Virus record (IMG/VR): IMGVR_UViG_3300036715_001582
Span: 1-24,446 of that record
From: a virus
DNA length: 24,446 bases
Direction: 5' to 3' (one strand)
Below are positions 6,764 through 14,144 of the stretch, piece by piece. How positions within the stretch are numbered: position 1 is the first letter of the stretch; every line of letters begins with the position of its first letter. The notes beneath the pieces are model-generated. The model saw nothing but the letters and a program-made list of their open reading frames with translations. It was not told where the DNA came from and did no database searches. Position numbers and translations under genes: made by a program.

Positions 6764-7696
6764 TTAGAGCGCCAATCGTAACCGCATAATGCGGCCGAAG
6801 TCAAGGTATTCCGTTTCTTTAATCAACTGAGATATTTTACGGAAGCCGAGCTCTCCAGCATCTTTACCACTAACTATCACCAACTTAACTTTCAATCCAT
6901 TCGACAACAAGAATTCAGCTGCGTCCAACGCGTGAATAACTGCGTCCGGGTCTAAAATTAAATTGACTTCTGGCTTGTGTGTTATGAGATACATCTTCAA
7001 TTTTGAGCTGAGATACGTTCCGAATAAAGGGATAACATTCCTTTTGACAGCTATAGCATCAAGAGGGCCTTCGACGAGATTGACTGGAAATTTGAAATCT
7101 ACCAAATTTTCAAATCCAATAATGTCCTTGGGAACATCGCAGTTATCATATTTCAAATAGACATCATCGTAGTAGCTTCGTCCAGTAAAAAAATTGAGAT
7201 TGTTTTCTTTATCATATGATGGGAAAATGATACGATTACGCCAACGACCTTGAGAACAGTAACCAAGATTGTGTTTGATAACATCGTATGCAGTGATACC
7301 ACGTTTGATGGCGTAACGTAAAGCGGTTCGGTATTCTCGAGAACCGTCGTTGATAGCCAACGTTTGGAATTCGTTTGGTAGAGAAAGAGTTACTTCCTCA
7401 ATAATTTTTTCAACGTGTTTGTAGTCTGCTTCTTTTAACCCGATTCTTTCAAGCTCATTGAATGTCGAAGCGGAGACATTCATCTTTACAAACAGATTTT
7501 TTATACCACGACCCTTGGTGTGACAAACCCAACAATGCCATTTTCTTGGCGCGTCTAAACAAATTTCTAATTTCCTTTTTCTGTGATGGCAGAAGGGACA
7601 ATACATCACCAAATTATTTCCTTTTCTTAATAAGCCTTTTTCTCTAAATGTGAGTTCTAGCAGCCCCTGCAACTCAGATTGTTTTAATAAATCCAT
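6764..7696 (-). CDS. DNA primase, DnaG-type (zinc-binding domain plus TOPRIM)
   Basis: A 310-residue primase predicted to make RNA primers for lagging-strand synthesis, the role of gp61 in T4. Residues 33-58 form a zinc-binding domain (MYCPFCHH ... WHCWVCHTKGRG). The TOPRIM part has the conserved acidic motif in FPVNLVEGPLDAIAV (E209, D213), followed by IPLFGTYLSSKL and LILDPDAVIHALDAA (D249, D251), then VSGKDAGELG. No helicase domain is fused, so a separate helicase is expected elsewhere in the genome. The start ATG at 7696 has only a weak GAG-type Shine-Dalgarno sequence. The stop lies three bases before the Mre11-like ATG. All expected motifs are present and in order. Confidence 0.9.
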   Translation of the reverse strand: MDLLKQSELQGLLELTFREKGLLRKGNNLVMYCPFCHHRKRKLEICLDAPRKWHCWVCHTKGRGIKNLFVKMNVSASTFNELERIGLKEADYKHVEKIIEEVTLSLPNEFQTLAINDGSREYRTALRYAIKRGITAYDVIKHNLGYCSQGRWRNRIIFPSYDKENNLNFFTGRSYYDDVYLKYDNCDVPKDIIGFENLVDFKFPVNLVEGPLDAIAVKRNVIPLFGTYLSSKLKMYLITHKPEVNLILDPDAVIHALDAAEFLLSNGLKVKLVIVSGKDAGELGFRKISQLIKETEYLDFGRIMRLRLAL

Positions 7697-7702
7697 CTAC
7701 TC

Positions 7703-7731
7703 ATATTACGTGAATTTCAATTTTCTGTCAA
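7703..7731 (-). promoter_or_regulatory. Possible sigma70-type promoter before the primase gene
   Basis: TTGACA (7731-7726) and TAATAT (7708-7703) are separated by exactly 17 bases on the minus strand. The -35 box is perfect; the -10 box matches four of six positions. It lies in the 72-base gap between the NUMOD3 remnant and the primase. The -10 box ends only six bases before the ATG, so a transcript from it would be nearly leaderless, which lowers confidence. Confidence 0.35.
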
Positions 7732-7768
7732 CGATATTGTAGATTGAACTTTATTTAATCTGTTCATT

Positions 7769-8059
7769 TTATAGTGTTTTTCGTTTGGCTATAGTTTCGG
7801 AGGATTGTTTCCTTCCGATGTTTACCGCAGACATTTTGAGAGCAAGCTCGCTGGCCCAGGGACGATTTCCTTTTTGTAACCTTGATATTTTATTTTTAGT
7901 TTCTTGAGTATGTTTTCTCCATGATTTTCCAATTTTACACAATAACACAAAAATGACACAACAACACTTATTATAACCAATACATGCTGTCATTTCACCA
8001 CCAAGACCGACCAATGTGACGCCATCGGCCAACAAATTGAAGCCTGAGCCTTCCTGTGG
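7769..8059 (-). pseudogene. NUMOD3 homing-endonuclease remnant behind the resolvase gene
   Basis: This stretch is open in the same frame as the resolvase from its TGA down to 7769. It reads SGFNLLADG near the start, resembling the GYN...GG end of a GIY-YIG domain, and later carries NUMOD3-like motifs (GKSWRKHTQETKNKISRLQK, GRKQSSETIAKRK). A Cys/Val-rich stretch between them (YNKCCCVIFVLLCKIG) does not fit a working enzyme. No catalytic module is present. Possible starts are TTG 8035 or an internal ATG in GGEMTACIG preceded by GGTGG. I read it as a decayed homing endonuclease; a small expressed protein is possible. Confidence 0.55.
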
Positions 8060-8569
8060 TCAAAGAGGAGGGTTGTAGAGCGCGATAACGCACGCATCTC
8101 GCACGTCTTCCATACGTTTATCTACGTTGCCCTTCTTATTTTTGACTTCCCATTTCGAAAGGTCATATAATTTGTCCATCTTCATCTTGACAAATTCCTT
8201 AGGCTTCATTCCTTCCAAACGAGCAGCACCCAAAACCTGCTTACGAGCAGTCATGGCTCCGACTAAATTTACCGGAACTCTGAAACTATCTTGAAGAACG
8301 TATTCGAGCACAGAGTTGTATCTTGCCAACATCATTACAACAGTTCGACTTGATGGGCCAGAAAATCCACTGAGAGAGCCTTCGAGATTGACCCGACCTA
8401 TGTTTTTTATTAACGGATTGTCGGCGAGGAGGGATATAACGCGATGAGACTTCAGGCGGTTTCCCTTATAATCAGAAATATCATAGAAACCACAGTCCAA
8501 AATAACTGAACCGCTGGTGAAGGCCCAACCTACACAGGTTGTGCTGGCGTCAAGTCCAAGTGAAATCAT
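8060..8569 (-). CDS. RuvC-like Holliday junction resolvase
   Basis: A 169-residue RNase H-fold nuclease predicted to cut four-way DNA junctions during recombination and before packaging. T4 uses the unrelated gp49 for this job. The four acidic residues of RuvC are in place: D7 in SLGLDASTTCVGWA, E63 in VNLEGSLSGFSG, and D155 and D158 in RMEDVRDACVIALY. A basic segment (VGAMTARKQVLGAARLEGMK) lies where RuvC has its conserved P..V.K..TG region. Length is close to bacterial RuvC (about 170 residues). The ATG overlaps the upstream stop (ATGA). Primase and Mre11/Rad50 genes follow. After its TGA the same frame stays open into the NUMOD3 remnant. Confidence 0.88.
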   Translation of the reverse strand: MISLGLDASTTCVGWAFTSGSVILDCGFYDISDYKGNRLKSHRVISLLADNPLIKNIGRVNLEGSLSGFSGPSSRTVVMMLARYNSVLEYVLQDSFRVPVNLVGAMTARKQVLGAARLEGMKPKEFVKMKMDKLYDLSKWEVKNKKGNVDKRMEDVRDACVIALYNPPL

Positions 8570-8916
8570 CCCTTGTATTTTTGTGTAGAAATCTTATACT
8601 GACGAGCCGAATAGTCTAAAGCGCCTGGCTGAAATGAGGAAACTCCACGCTGAGCAAAAGGTTGGAATTCTTTTTGAATCTTATTACCAACATCAACAGC
8701 ATCAGTTTTAGCCAATCCCGTTTTTCCAGCGGTTTTAGCACCCATACCAAATCCCGAACCAGAAGTGTATCGTGAAGCCAAGTCACCCTTTGGAGAATAC
8801 GTTCCCTTTCCAGCCTTTGAGGCCGCACCAAGTGCAAAAGTTCCACCTGCTTCGTATTTTTTCTGGTCGGTTGAAGCGAGTGAGGGTCTATCAATTGGTT
8901 TTAGTGGGTCTGACAT
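8566..8916 (-). CDS. Small Gly/Ala/Ser-rich protein, function unknown
   Basis: A 116-residue protein I do not recognise. It is rich in Gly, Ala, Ser and Lys (GGTFALGAASKAGKGTYSPK, SGSGFGMGAKTAGKTG) with little hydrophobic core, so much of it is probably disordered. The start at 8916 is supported by a GGAG sequence nine bases upstream. Its stop overlaps the RuvC-like start by ATGA, so the two are coupled. It sits exactly between the structural block and the recombination/replication block. It could be a virion protein or a DNA-associated accessory protein; the sequence does not decide. Confidence 0.65.
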   Translation of the reverse strand: MSDPLKPIDRPSLASTDQKKYEAGGTFALGAASKAGKGTYSPKGDLASRYTSGSGFGMGAKTAGKTGLAKTDAVDVGNKIQKEFQPFAQRGVSSFQPGALDYSARQYKISTQKYKG

Positions 8917-8935
8917 ATGGTGAATCTCCGGTTGA

Positions 8936-8943
8936 TATAAATA
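8936..8943 (-). promoter_or_regulatory. TATTTATA box upstream of the 116-residue gene
   Basis: The coding strand reads CATATTTATATC, about 19 bases before the ATG at 8916. A GGAG Shine-Dalgarno sequence lies between the box and the ATG, so in this case the box is not itself the ribosome-binding site. Confidence 0.45.
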
Positions 8944-8948
8944 TGAAG

Positions 8949-11900
8949 TTAGGTGTCAAAACGAACGATTATATTAACTGGCCAATCAATGAGATTTTTA
9001 ATCGGACGACCTAACTTACCAACCATCAACAATTGATTGTCGTCGTTGTAGAGTCCAATAGTTGTGATATATGGGGCAAGATAAGAGCCGGTTGGGTCAA
9101 AAGAAGAAGATTCTATGTAATTTGAAAATGTTGGACTGACCTCAAACTTTTTCTTGCCAGCATATCGGTCAATATAGTCTTTAATTACATTGTAATATCT
9201 GCGGGTAGATGATGGGTCAATAAGACTGTCTAACTTTGAATCGGTCAATGTTTCCAAGTAATAGTTCAGAAGTAGTCCTCCGTCACGAATATCGATGCTT
9301 CCATTACCATCGATGTCAAGTATTTTACTGTCGATTAGGTTGGATTTGATGAAATTATAAATATCTTCGGTCAAAATTCCGTCATACGCTCCGACAGCAG
9401 TTCCAGCTACGCCAGCCAAAGTTTCGAGATACAGAACGTCCTCAGATTCCGTTTGAAGAATGTCGTTGTTCCACCAGCTCTCATCTTTCAAGGTATCCTG
9501 TTCCAAAACAATTCCGTTGTCATCTGTATCATTTACCGTGTAAAATCTTTGTTGGTTTAGGAAACGTAGAATGAGGTCAACGTCCGCCATGTCGAACACT
9601 CCATCTTGATTTACGTCCAGCAACATTGGATAGTTTGCAAGAGATGCTGGATTTGTAGAGTAGTTGAACTGACTTGGTGTTACACTTACCAAGTATTCGT
9701 GTTCATAAATTGTGTGGGTTCCTTGATAAGCCAAAGAAAATCCGTGAGAGCCTGTCGAAGACATTATCGTTTTATAATTCTCTTCTGGGGAAGTAACAAC
9801 CAACTGACCATTTCGGTAGAAAACATTTCCAATTTTTGGGTTGTTCTCAAATCTTCCCATATCATAGACGAAAGCCGCTCCGTGAATACTCGCTGACATA
9901 AAAGTGCTGTCGGCCAAGCTTGACGTTAAGATGTAATTATAGGTTGACAGGTTTTGAGGATAATTGAAGACTGGCGCTCCAACTGCCAAGAACATAGAAC
10001 CTGAATTCGAATCAGACAATGCTGTTGACCATCCATAGTTATAAAACGGAGAATCCTTTTCTTTATTACGTTTCATGGTTCGAACCAAATCCCACGTAAC
10101 TGTTTGTGAGTCGTATGAAAAAATTGATACGCGCCCCAAACTCAAAGATTCATCCTGAGAACTGGTGGATGTCAGTGTCCAGCCATCAAGAATCAAAGAG
10201 CCTGTAGCGTAATTGACTGGCCAAACGGTCTTGTCTGCTACGTAACCAACCGCGGCAATACCATTGCTCAACGTGACACTTCGTGCAAAGTTACTGTTTT
10301 GTGTGACCGAACGATCTCCAAAGGTTTTATAACGAAGAGTGCAGTCGTATACGGAACATGCCGCATCAGTTCCAAAACTGTAAAAATATACCGCTCCGAG
10401 GGATTGAGTAATATTCGAACTAGCGTAAGGTGTAAATCCCTTATCGTAGTAGGCACACACTGCAAGATGATTACCATCCATTGCTACCTTGTATCCAAAA
10501 CCATCTACTGGTTGAGGAACCTCAACAAACGTGAATGGAGTTGTTCTGCTTAGGTCGGCATAGTCTTCATTACCGACGAATGTTTTATAACGACTCCACG
10601 AAGCTGTTGGACACGTTCCCGTATAGGATGCGGTGAACAAGGATGCATAACCAGCGCTGGAAGTTATATTGGTTCCGACAAGAATTTTGTCAGAACTCAC
10701 CGCTACAGAGTATCCAAATCGGTCACCCGGAGTGCTGGATGTAATGGTAGCTTCCCATTCCCAACTAAAATTACCTGACACAAAGTATGGTGTATTTTGT
10801 TCATCGTAGATTTCAAACAAACTTCCAGATTCAGTCACAATGATAGAACAAGAACCACTTTCCGATGAAATCTGTGACCAAAATGATGAGGTTGGGATAC
10901 CCATACAAGATGTAGCACCAAATTGCTTCTGTCTGTAGATATAAACCGCACCCGCTCCATTATTTACTCCGGGAGCCCCAACTGCTAGAATACCTTGGTC
11001 GTGACTGACCGATGCTCCAAATTGAGCCGAAGAGCCAGAACCTTCGAGGATGTTTATCAAACGCCAGTGGTCTGCACCACCAGCGTATTTGTCATAAACG
11101 TAAACAATTCCCGATCCAGTATCAACCGTGCATTCGTCTTCGGTGATAGAACCAACCACGGCAAAATCGTCACGTATAGATACGCTGCAACCAAACCCGT
11201 CTTGATAACTGTTGGTGAACGGAGAACGGAGGGTCTTAACCAAACGATGTCTTTCTGTTTCTGGGTCATACTTGTAGATGTCGGCTCGACCATTCTTCTT
11301 AGAAGAAATTGTCTTGATGTCGGTAGGAGAACCGACCAAAACATACTTAAACCAAGCTGATACAGATTGACCGAATCTTTCATTTTCTGGGTGATAAAGA
11401 GAACCAGTCGTAGTGTATTTCCACGAATCTGAATCTGGAACATATTGGACAGTCCCTCCGGCATTTTTAGCTTCCTGAGCTTCAGCGTATGATACCGGTT
11501 CACCTAAGTAATAAAATTGTCCTGTTACAGAATCCCAATATGAATGACTTTCTTCTGCGTTATATGGGAACAGTGTATTCGTATAAGGAAAATGACTTCC
11601 GCTAATATAGAGGTTCGTGAATCCATCATCACACACCAACATAGGTTCATGTGGATTTGAATAATCCGTTAATTGGACACTCTTAGGATTAATCTTTTCA
11701 CCCCAACAGTTTCTACCAATTCTCGAAACAAGAACTCTGTCTGAAATTTTTCGAACCTCTTTCTCTTTGGTGATTGGATTTTCACCTACAAATTCAACGC
11801 CAAATTGATTAAGCGGGTTGTCAGAGTTTCTATAAAATAGAGAATCGACAGCCGAATAGGTAATTCTCTTGTATTCTCCACTTTGGTTTACTGGTTCAGA

Positions 11901-12104
11901 AGTAGGGTTGTAATAAGCGCTGCTTGACGGATAGAAACTTCCTGAAATATTCAGACCTTCGTTGATTACCATTTTACCCGTATAAAAGGTAGAATCACCA
12001 TAAACATCTGCGCTCGAGCTGTCGATACTTTGGATAACCCAATTTTTGTGGGTCTTAAAAGGCCGAACCGTAATATCGCTTTTGGAAAATTTCTTCTGCA
12101 TCAC
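8949..12104 (-). CDS. Virion protein with seven FG-GAP repeats and dockerin-like calcium loops
   Basis: A 1051-residue tail or fibre protein. Residues 243-750 contain seven FG-GAP-type repeats, beginning at about 243 (RFGQSVSAWFKYVLVGSP), 303, 361 (QFGASVSHDQGILAVGAP), 462, 535, 605 and 689. Seven is the blade number of integrin-type beta-propellers. Residues 829-852 (DVNQDGVFDMADVDLILRFL) and 928-951 (DIDGNGSIDIRDGGLLLNYY) are dockerin-like EF-hand loops, and DTDDNGIVLEQD at about 859 may be a degenerate third. The flanking framework (N-terminal 180 residues, YLVSVTPSQFNYSTNP at about 804-819, and the last 43 residues with YITTIGLYNDDNQLLMVGK) is shared with the 375-residue protein at 13011-14138. 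Propeller and loops therefore look inserted. A role in host recognition or baseplate decoration is inference. The frame opens at GTG 12104; ATG 12101 is equally possible. Confidence 0.8.
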   Translation of the reverse strand: MMQKKFSKSDITVRPFKTHKNWVIQSIDSSSADVYGDSTFYTGKMVINEGLNISGSFYPSSSAYYNPTSEPVNQSGEYKRITYSAVDSLFYRNSDNPLNQFGVEFVGENPITKEKEVRKISDRVLVSRIGRNCWGEKINPKSVQLTDYSNPHEPMLVCDDGFTNLYISGSHFPYTNTLFPYNAEESHSYWDSVTGQFYYLGEPVSYAEAQEAKNAGGTVQYVPDSDSWKYTTTGSLYHPENERFGQSVSAWFKYVLVGSPTDIKTISSKKNGRADIYKYDPETERHRLVKTLRSPFTNSYQDGFGCSVSIRDDFAVVGSITEDECTVDTGSGIVYVYDKYAGGADHWRLINILEGSGSSAQFGASVSHDQGILAVGAPGVNNGAGAVYIYRQKQFGATSCMGIPTSSFWSQISSESGSCSIIVTESGSLFEIYDEQNTPYFVSGNFSWEWEATITSSTPGDRFGYSVAVSSDKILVGTNITSSAGYASLFTASYTGTCPTASWSRYKTFVGNEDYADLSRTTPFTFVEVPQPVDGFGYKVAMDGNHLAVCAYYDKGFTPYASSNITQSLGAVYFYSFGTDAACSVYDCTLRYKTFGDRSVTQNSNFARSVTLSNGIAAVGYVADKTVWPVNYATGSLILDGWTLTSTSSQDESLSLGRVSIFSYDSQTVTWDLVRTMKRNKEKDSPFYNYGWSTALSDSNSGSMFLAVGAPVFNYPQNLSTYNYILTSSLADSTFMSASIHGAAFVYDMGRFENNPKIGNVFYRNGQLVVTSPEENYKTIMSSTGSHGFSLAYQGTHTIYEHEYLVSVTPSQFNYSTNPASLANYPMLLDVNQDGVFDMADVDLILRFLNQQRFYTVNDTDDNGIVLEQDTLKDESWWNNDILQTESEDVLYLETLAGVAGTAVGAYDGILTEDIYNFIKSNLIDSKILDIDGNGSIDIRDGGLLLNYYLETLTDSKLDSLIDPSSTRRYYNVIKDYIDRYAGKKKFEVSPTFSNYIESSSFDPTGSYLAPYITTIGLYNDDNQLLMVGKLGRPIKNLIDWPVNIIVRFDT

Positions 12105-12105
12105 C

Positions 12106-12113
12106 TATAAATA
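12106..12113 (-). promoter_or_regulatory. TATTTATA box at the FG-GAP gene start
   Basis: The coding strand reads AATATTTATAGGTGATG, so the box ends four bases before the ATG at 12101 (one base before a possible GTG at 12104). It lies in the 15-base gap after the endonuclease stop. Confidence 0.45.
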
Positions 12114-12119
12114 TTCAAG

Positions 12120-12962
12120 TCACTTGGTTATTGGGTGTGTCAATATGGACATTTTTGTTAGTTTTGTCTCTATAATAGAGATGTCCTTCTTGATGTCAGA
12201 CTCCCAAAAACGAATAACTTCATAGCCCCTAGCGGCGGCCATATCCTCTTTGATTCTGTCCTTGACTCTAGCCTTCTCCGCTCCCCAAAAGTGATGTTTT
12301 GTGTTGGGATTTCCGTGCCAATAATCACCATCAATTTCAATGATGACGGGTTTGTTTTTCAACTTGAAATCGTAAGAACCACATGTTTGGCCATCGTGGA
12401 TGAAGAACCCATAGTGATATTCAATGCCCAGTCTGTCCAACTCATTTGCCACTTTTGTTTCCAGCTTATTCTTACTACGAAGGGACATCATTTTCTCAAT
12501 GGCTTCTGGAGTGTGGGTTTTGCCGAACATTGGATTTTTCTCACCAGCGGAAAGGCCGTTCTTTATTCTCGTTGCTGAGATTTTGGCTCGGACTTCGGGC
12601 CTTGTGGTTGGGTTCACCCATCCAACAGGCTTAGGTCCACCGTTTGCTATTCCTATTCTCAATCTTGCCTCATCGCTCATAACGTGGCCAAAATGAGAAG
12701 CATTTTCTCCAGTCCAGGTTTCCCTAATTCTTGCCATACATTCGGTAGAACACGCCTTTCCTTTTGAGCCACGCGATTTTGTTATCTTACCACAAATTTC
12801 ACACTCAGCCCACCCTAAAAATCTAAAGTCATCTATGTTGTCTTTCACATAATCATCAAATGAAATCGATTTATGTGATTTGAGATGCTTAGCAAATGCT
12901 TTTGGATGAATTTCCCTCTTACAAATCTTACAGGTTATGTTGCTCATAACCATAAATATCAA
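12120..12962 (-). CDS. Homing endonuclease, Vsr-like (EDxHD type), with zinc motifs and NUMOD3 repeats
   Basis: A probable free-standing homing endonuclease that cuts phage DNA lacking the insertion and spreads by recombination. Residues about 11-30 form a C2H2 motif (CKICKREIHPKAFAKHLKSH), and about 54-75 a four-Cys motif (CEICGK...CSTEC). Two NUMOD3-like motifs follow (GENASHFGHVMSDEARLRI and NPMFGKTHTPEAIEKM). The C-terminal domain has the Vsr/PD-(D/E)XK features: KLETKVANELDRLGIEYHY, then VIIEIDGDYWHGNP and HHFWGAEKARVKDRIKED, ending GYEVIRFWESDI. The frame opens with a TTG at 12962. ATG at 12953 or 12947 is a more likely start. It sits between two structural genes with a terminator-like hairpin upstream and a start-codon hairpin. 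No truncation is visible, so it may be active. Confidence 0.87.
   Translation of the reverse strand: MIFMVMSNITCKICKREIHPKAFAKHLKSHKSISFDDYVKDNIDDFRFLGWAECEICGKITKSRGSKGKACSTECMARIRETWTGENASHFGHVMSDEARLRIGIANGGPKPVGWVNPTTRPEVRAKISATRIKNGLSAGEKNPMFGKTHTPEAIEKMMSLRSKNKLETKVANELDRLGIEYHYGFFIHDGQTCGSYDFKLKNKPVIIEIDGDYWHGNPNTKHHFWGAEKARVKDRIKEDMAAARGYEVIRFWESDIKKDISIIETKLTKMSILTHPITK
12933..12951 (-). promoter_or_regulatory. Hairpin over the homing endonuclease start codon
   Basis: GGTTATG and CATAACC form a perfect seven-base-pair stem with loop AGCAA. The ATG at 12947 is inside the 5' arm. The arrangement resembles the hairpin that blocks early translation of the T4 homing endonuclease I-TevI, although no late promoter is proven here. 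Confidence 0.5.
12951..12958 (-). promoter_or_regulatory. TATTTATG box at the homing endonuclease start
   Basis: The coding strand reads GATATTTATGGTT. The box ends inside the first possible ATG (12953) and four bases before the second one (12947). It is one of six TATTTAT elements at gene starts in the window. Confidence 0.45.
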
Positions 12963-12970
12963 TCAAATCA

Positions 12971-12997
12971 CAAAAACGATTCACTGTCTAAGCGAAT
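12971..12997 (-). terminator. Possible Rho-independent terminator after the 375-residue gene
   Basis: On the minus strand, ATTCGC and GTGAAT form a six-base-pair stem (one G-U pair) with a seven-base loop. The sequence CG followed by five T residues comes right after. It lies between a structural gene and the homing endonuclease gene, where a stop to transcription would make sense. The stem is short and AT-rich, so termination would be weak. Confidence 0.4.
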
Positions 12998-13010
12998 GTT
13001 GATAAGTATC

Positions 13011-14138
13011 TCAAACATCAATACGAATTTTAATTAAAGTTTCGTTAGAGAAGTTCTTTAGAGCAGCCTGACTCAATTTTGCAACTGCCACCAAGTCATT
13101 ATTTTCGTTGTAAAGTCCAACGCTTGTAATGTATACTTGTGGGTCGGTTGAGAAGTCAGAGAAACGAAGTTTACCAACATCACCCGAGCTGATAACACCA
13201 GAATCAGCCTCAGCCTGTGAATACACGAAGGTTGGGTTGTTTGAATAATTGAACTCTTGATTCTTAACTCTGACAAAATAATGACGAGCCGGAACGTATT
13301 CTGTAACACGAGCCTGAATCAATCCAGAATGGTTACTTACAACTGCGTCCGCAAGACGGCGGTGCATCAAAGCGTAATCGTCCGTTGTTCCCAAACTGCT
13401 CGTTGGTGTGTAAAGAGTCTTTCCTTGTGGGGATAGACCGATGATTGAACTGATAACGGTTGGGTTGAGAATAACCAATCCAAGGTCAGGATACATTGAA
13501 CCTGCTCCTGAGTAAACTACTTGGCCCAAACTATCAAGATTTGCTCCACCTGCAATAGAGCCTCTGACGATGTTATAACGCTTGCCGCCAGCTGTTCCTG
13601 TTGGTGTCTTATTGTAGCGTGAGTCATCGATAAAGGTGAAAGACCCATTTGAACCATTTAGTGTCAACTCAAATTGGCCTGGGTCCAAACGATCTTTGAC
13701 CTTGGCACCGGAGAAATTAAGAGAGTAGATGTCAACCGAATTTGCTTCCGATAAAGCGGAACCAGTGTAGAAAGTAAAGAATTGGTCGTCTGGAATCAAC
13801 AAAAAATTACGGTATTGATTATAGACCGCCTGAGTTGGTTTCAAAAGACTTCCGTTTGACGTATTGAGGTCAAATCCAGAAGAACCAGAACCAGCGTAGT
13901 GACCGTAAGCGACAGAAAGATATACCTCAGACGAAGCAGAACCTGTTGGATTGTCGTATAGGTTGATGTAGTAAAGGCCGTTGAGAGGGTCAAGCGCGGA
14001 AGAACCAGTGATTTTGGCTTGTGTGCTCGAAGTGTAAAAAGTTGTCCAACTTGAAGCTCCTGTCGAAAACATTCCGGTAGAAACTTGTTGAACACGGCCC
14101 GCCACTACATCTGTTGAATCAAAGTTCTTGAAAATCAT
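13011..14138 (-). CDS. Virion structural protein sharing a framework with the 1051-residue protein
   Basis: A 375-residue protein. Residues about 105-175 carry YNQYRNFLLIPDDQFF, then IYSLNFSGAKVKDRLDPGQF and a FTFIDDSRY segment. Residues about 280-305 carry YVPARHYFVRVKNQEFNYSN. The C-terminus (about 335-375) reads VYITSVGLYNENNDLVAVAK and ends in IKIRIDV. The same series of blocks, in the same order, occurs in the 1051-residue protein at 8949-12104, so the two are paralogues or share a baseplate/tail module. It has no signal peptide or transmembrane segment. The ATG at 14138 follows the previous stop by six bases and lacks a clear Shine-Dalgarno sequence. A possible terminator follows the gene. 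Confidence 0.75.
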   Translation of the reverse strand: MIFKNFDSTDVVAGRVQQVSTGMFSTGASSWTTFYTSSTQAKITGSSALDPLNGLYYINLYDNPTGSASSEVYLSVAYGHYAGSGSSGFDLNTSNGSLLKPTQAVYNQYRNFLLIPDDQFFTFYTGSALSEANSVDIYSLNFSGAKVKDRLDPGQFELTLNGSNGSFTFIDDSRYNKTPTGTAGGKRYNIVRGSIAGGANLDSLGQVVYSGAGSMYPDLGLVILNPTVISSIIGLSPQGKTLYTPTSSLGTTDDYALMHRRLADAVVSNHSGLIQARVTEYVPARHYFVRVKNQEFNYSNNPTFVYSQAEADSGVISSGDVGKLRFSDFSTDPQVYITSVGLYNENNDLVAVAKLSQAALKNFSNETLIKIRIDV

Positions 14139-14144
14139 GGTAAA

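Noticed and set aside
8060-8569. Stop-codon reassignment (TGA read through as an amino acid) genome-wide
   Set aside because: TGA ends several well-bounded genes with ATGA overlaps, so the code looks standard.
9354-9362. TATTTATA copy inside the FG-GAP gene as a regulatory box
   Set aside because: It encodes part of EDIYNF in frame and is not near a start codon; treated as chance.
10995-11503. Plus- and minus-strand frames of 121 and 148 residues inside the FG-GAP gene
   Set aside because: They overlap a gene with clear repeats and have no recognisable motifs.
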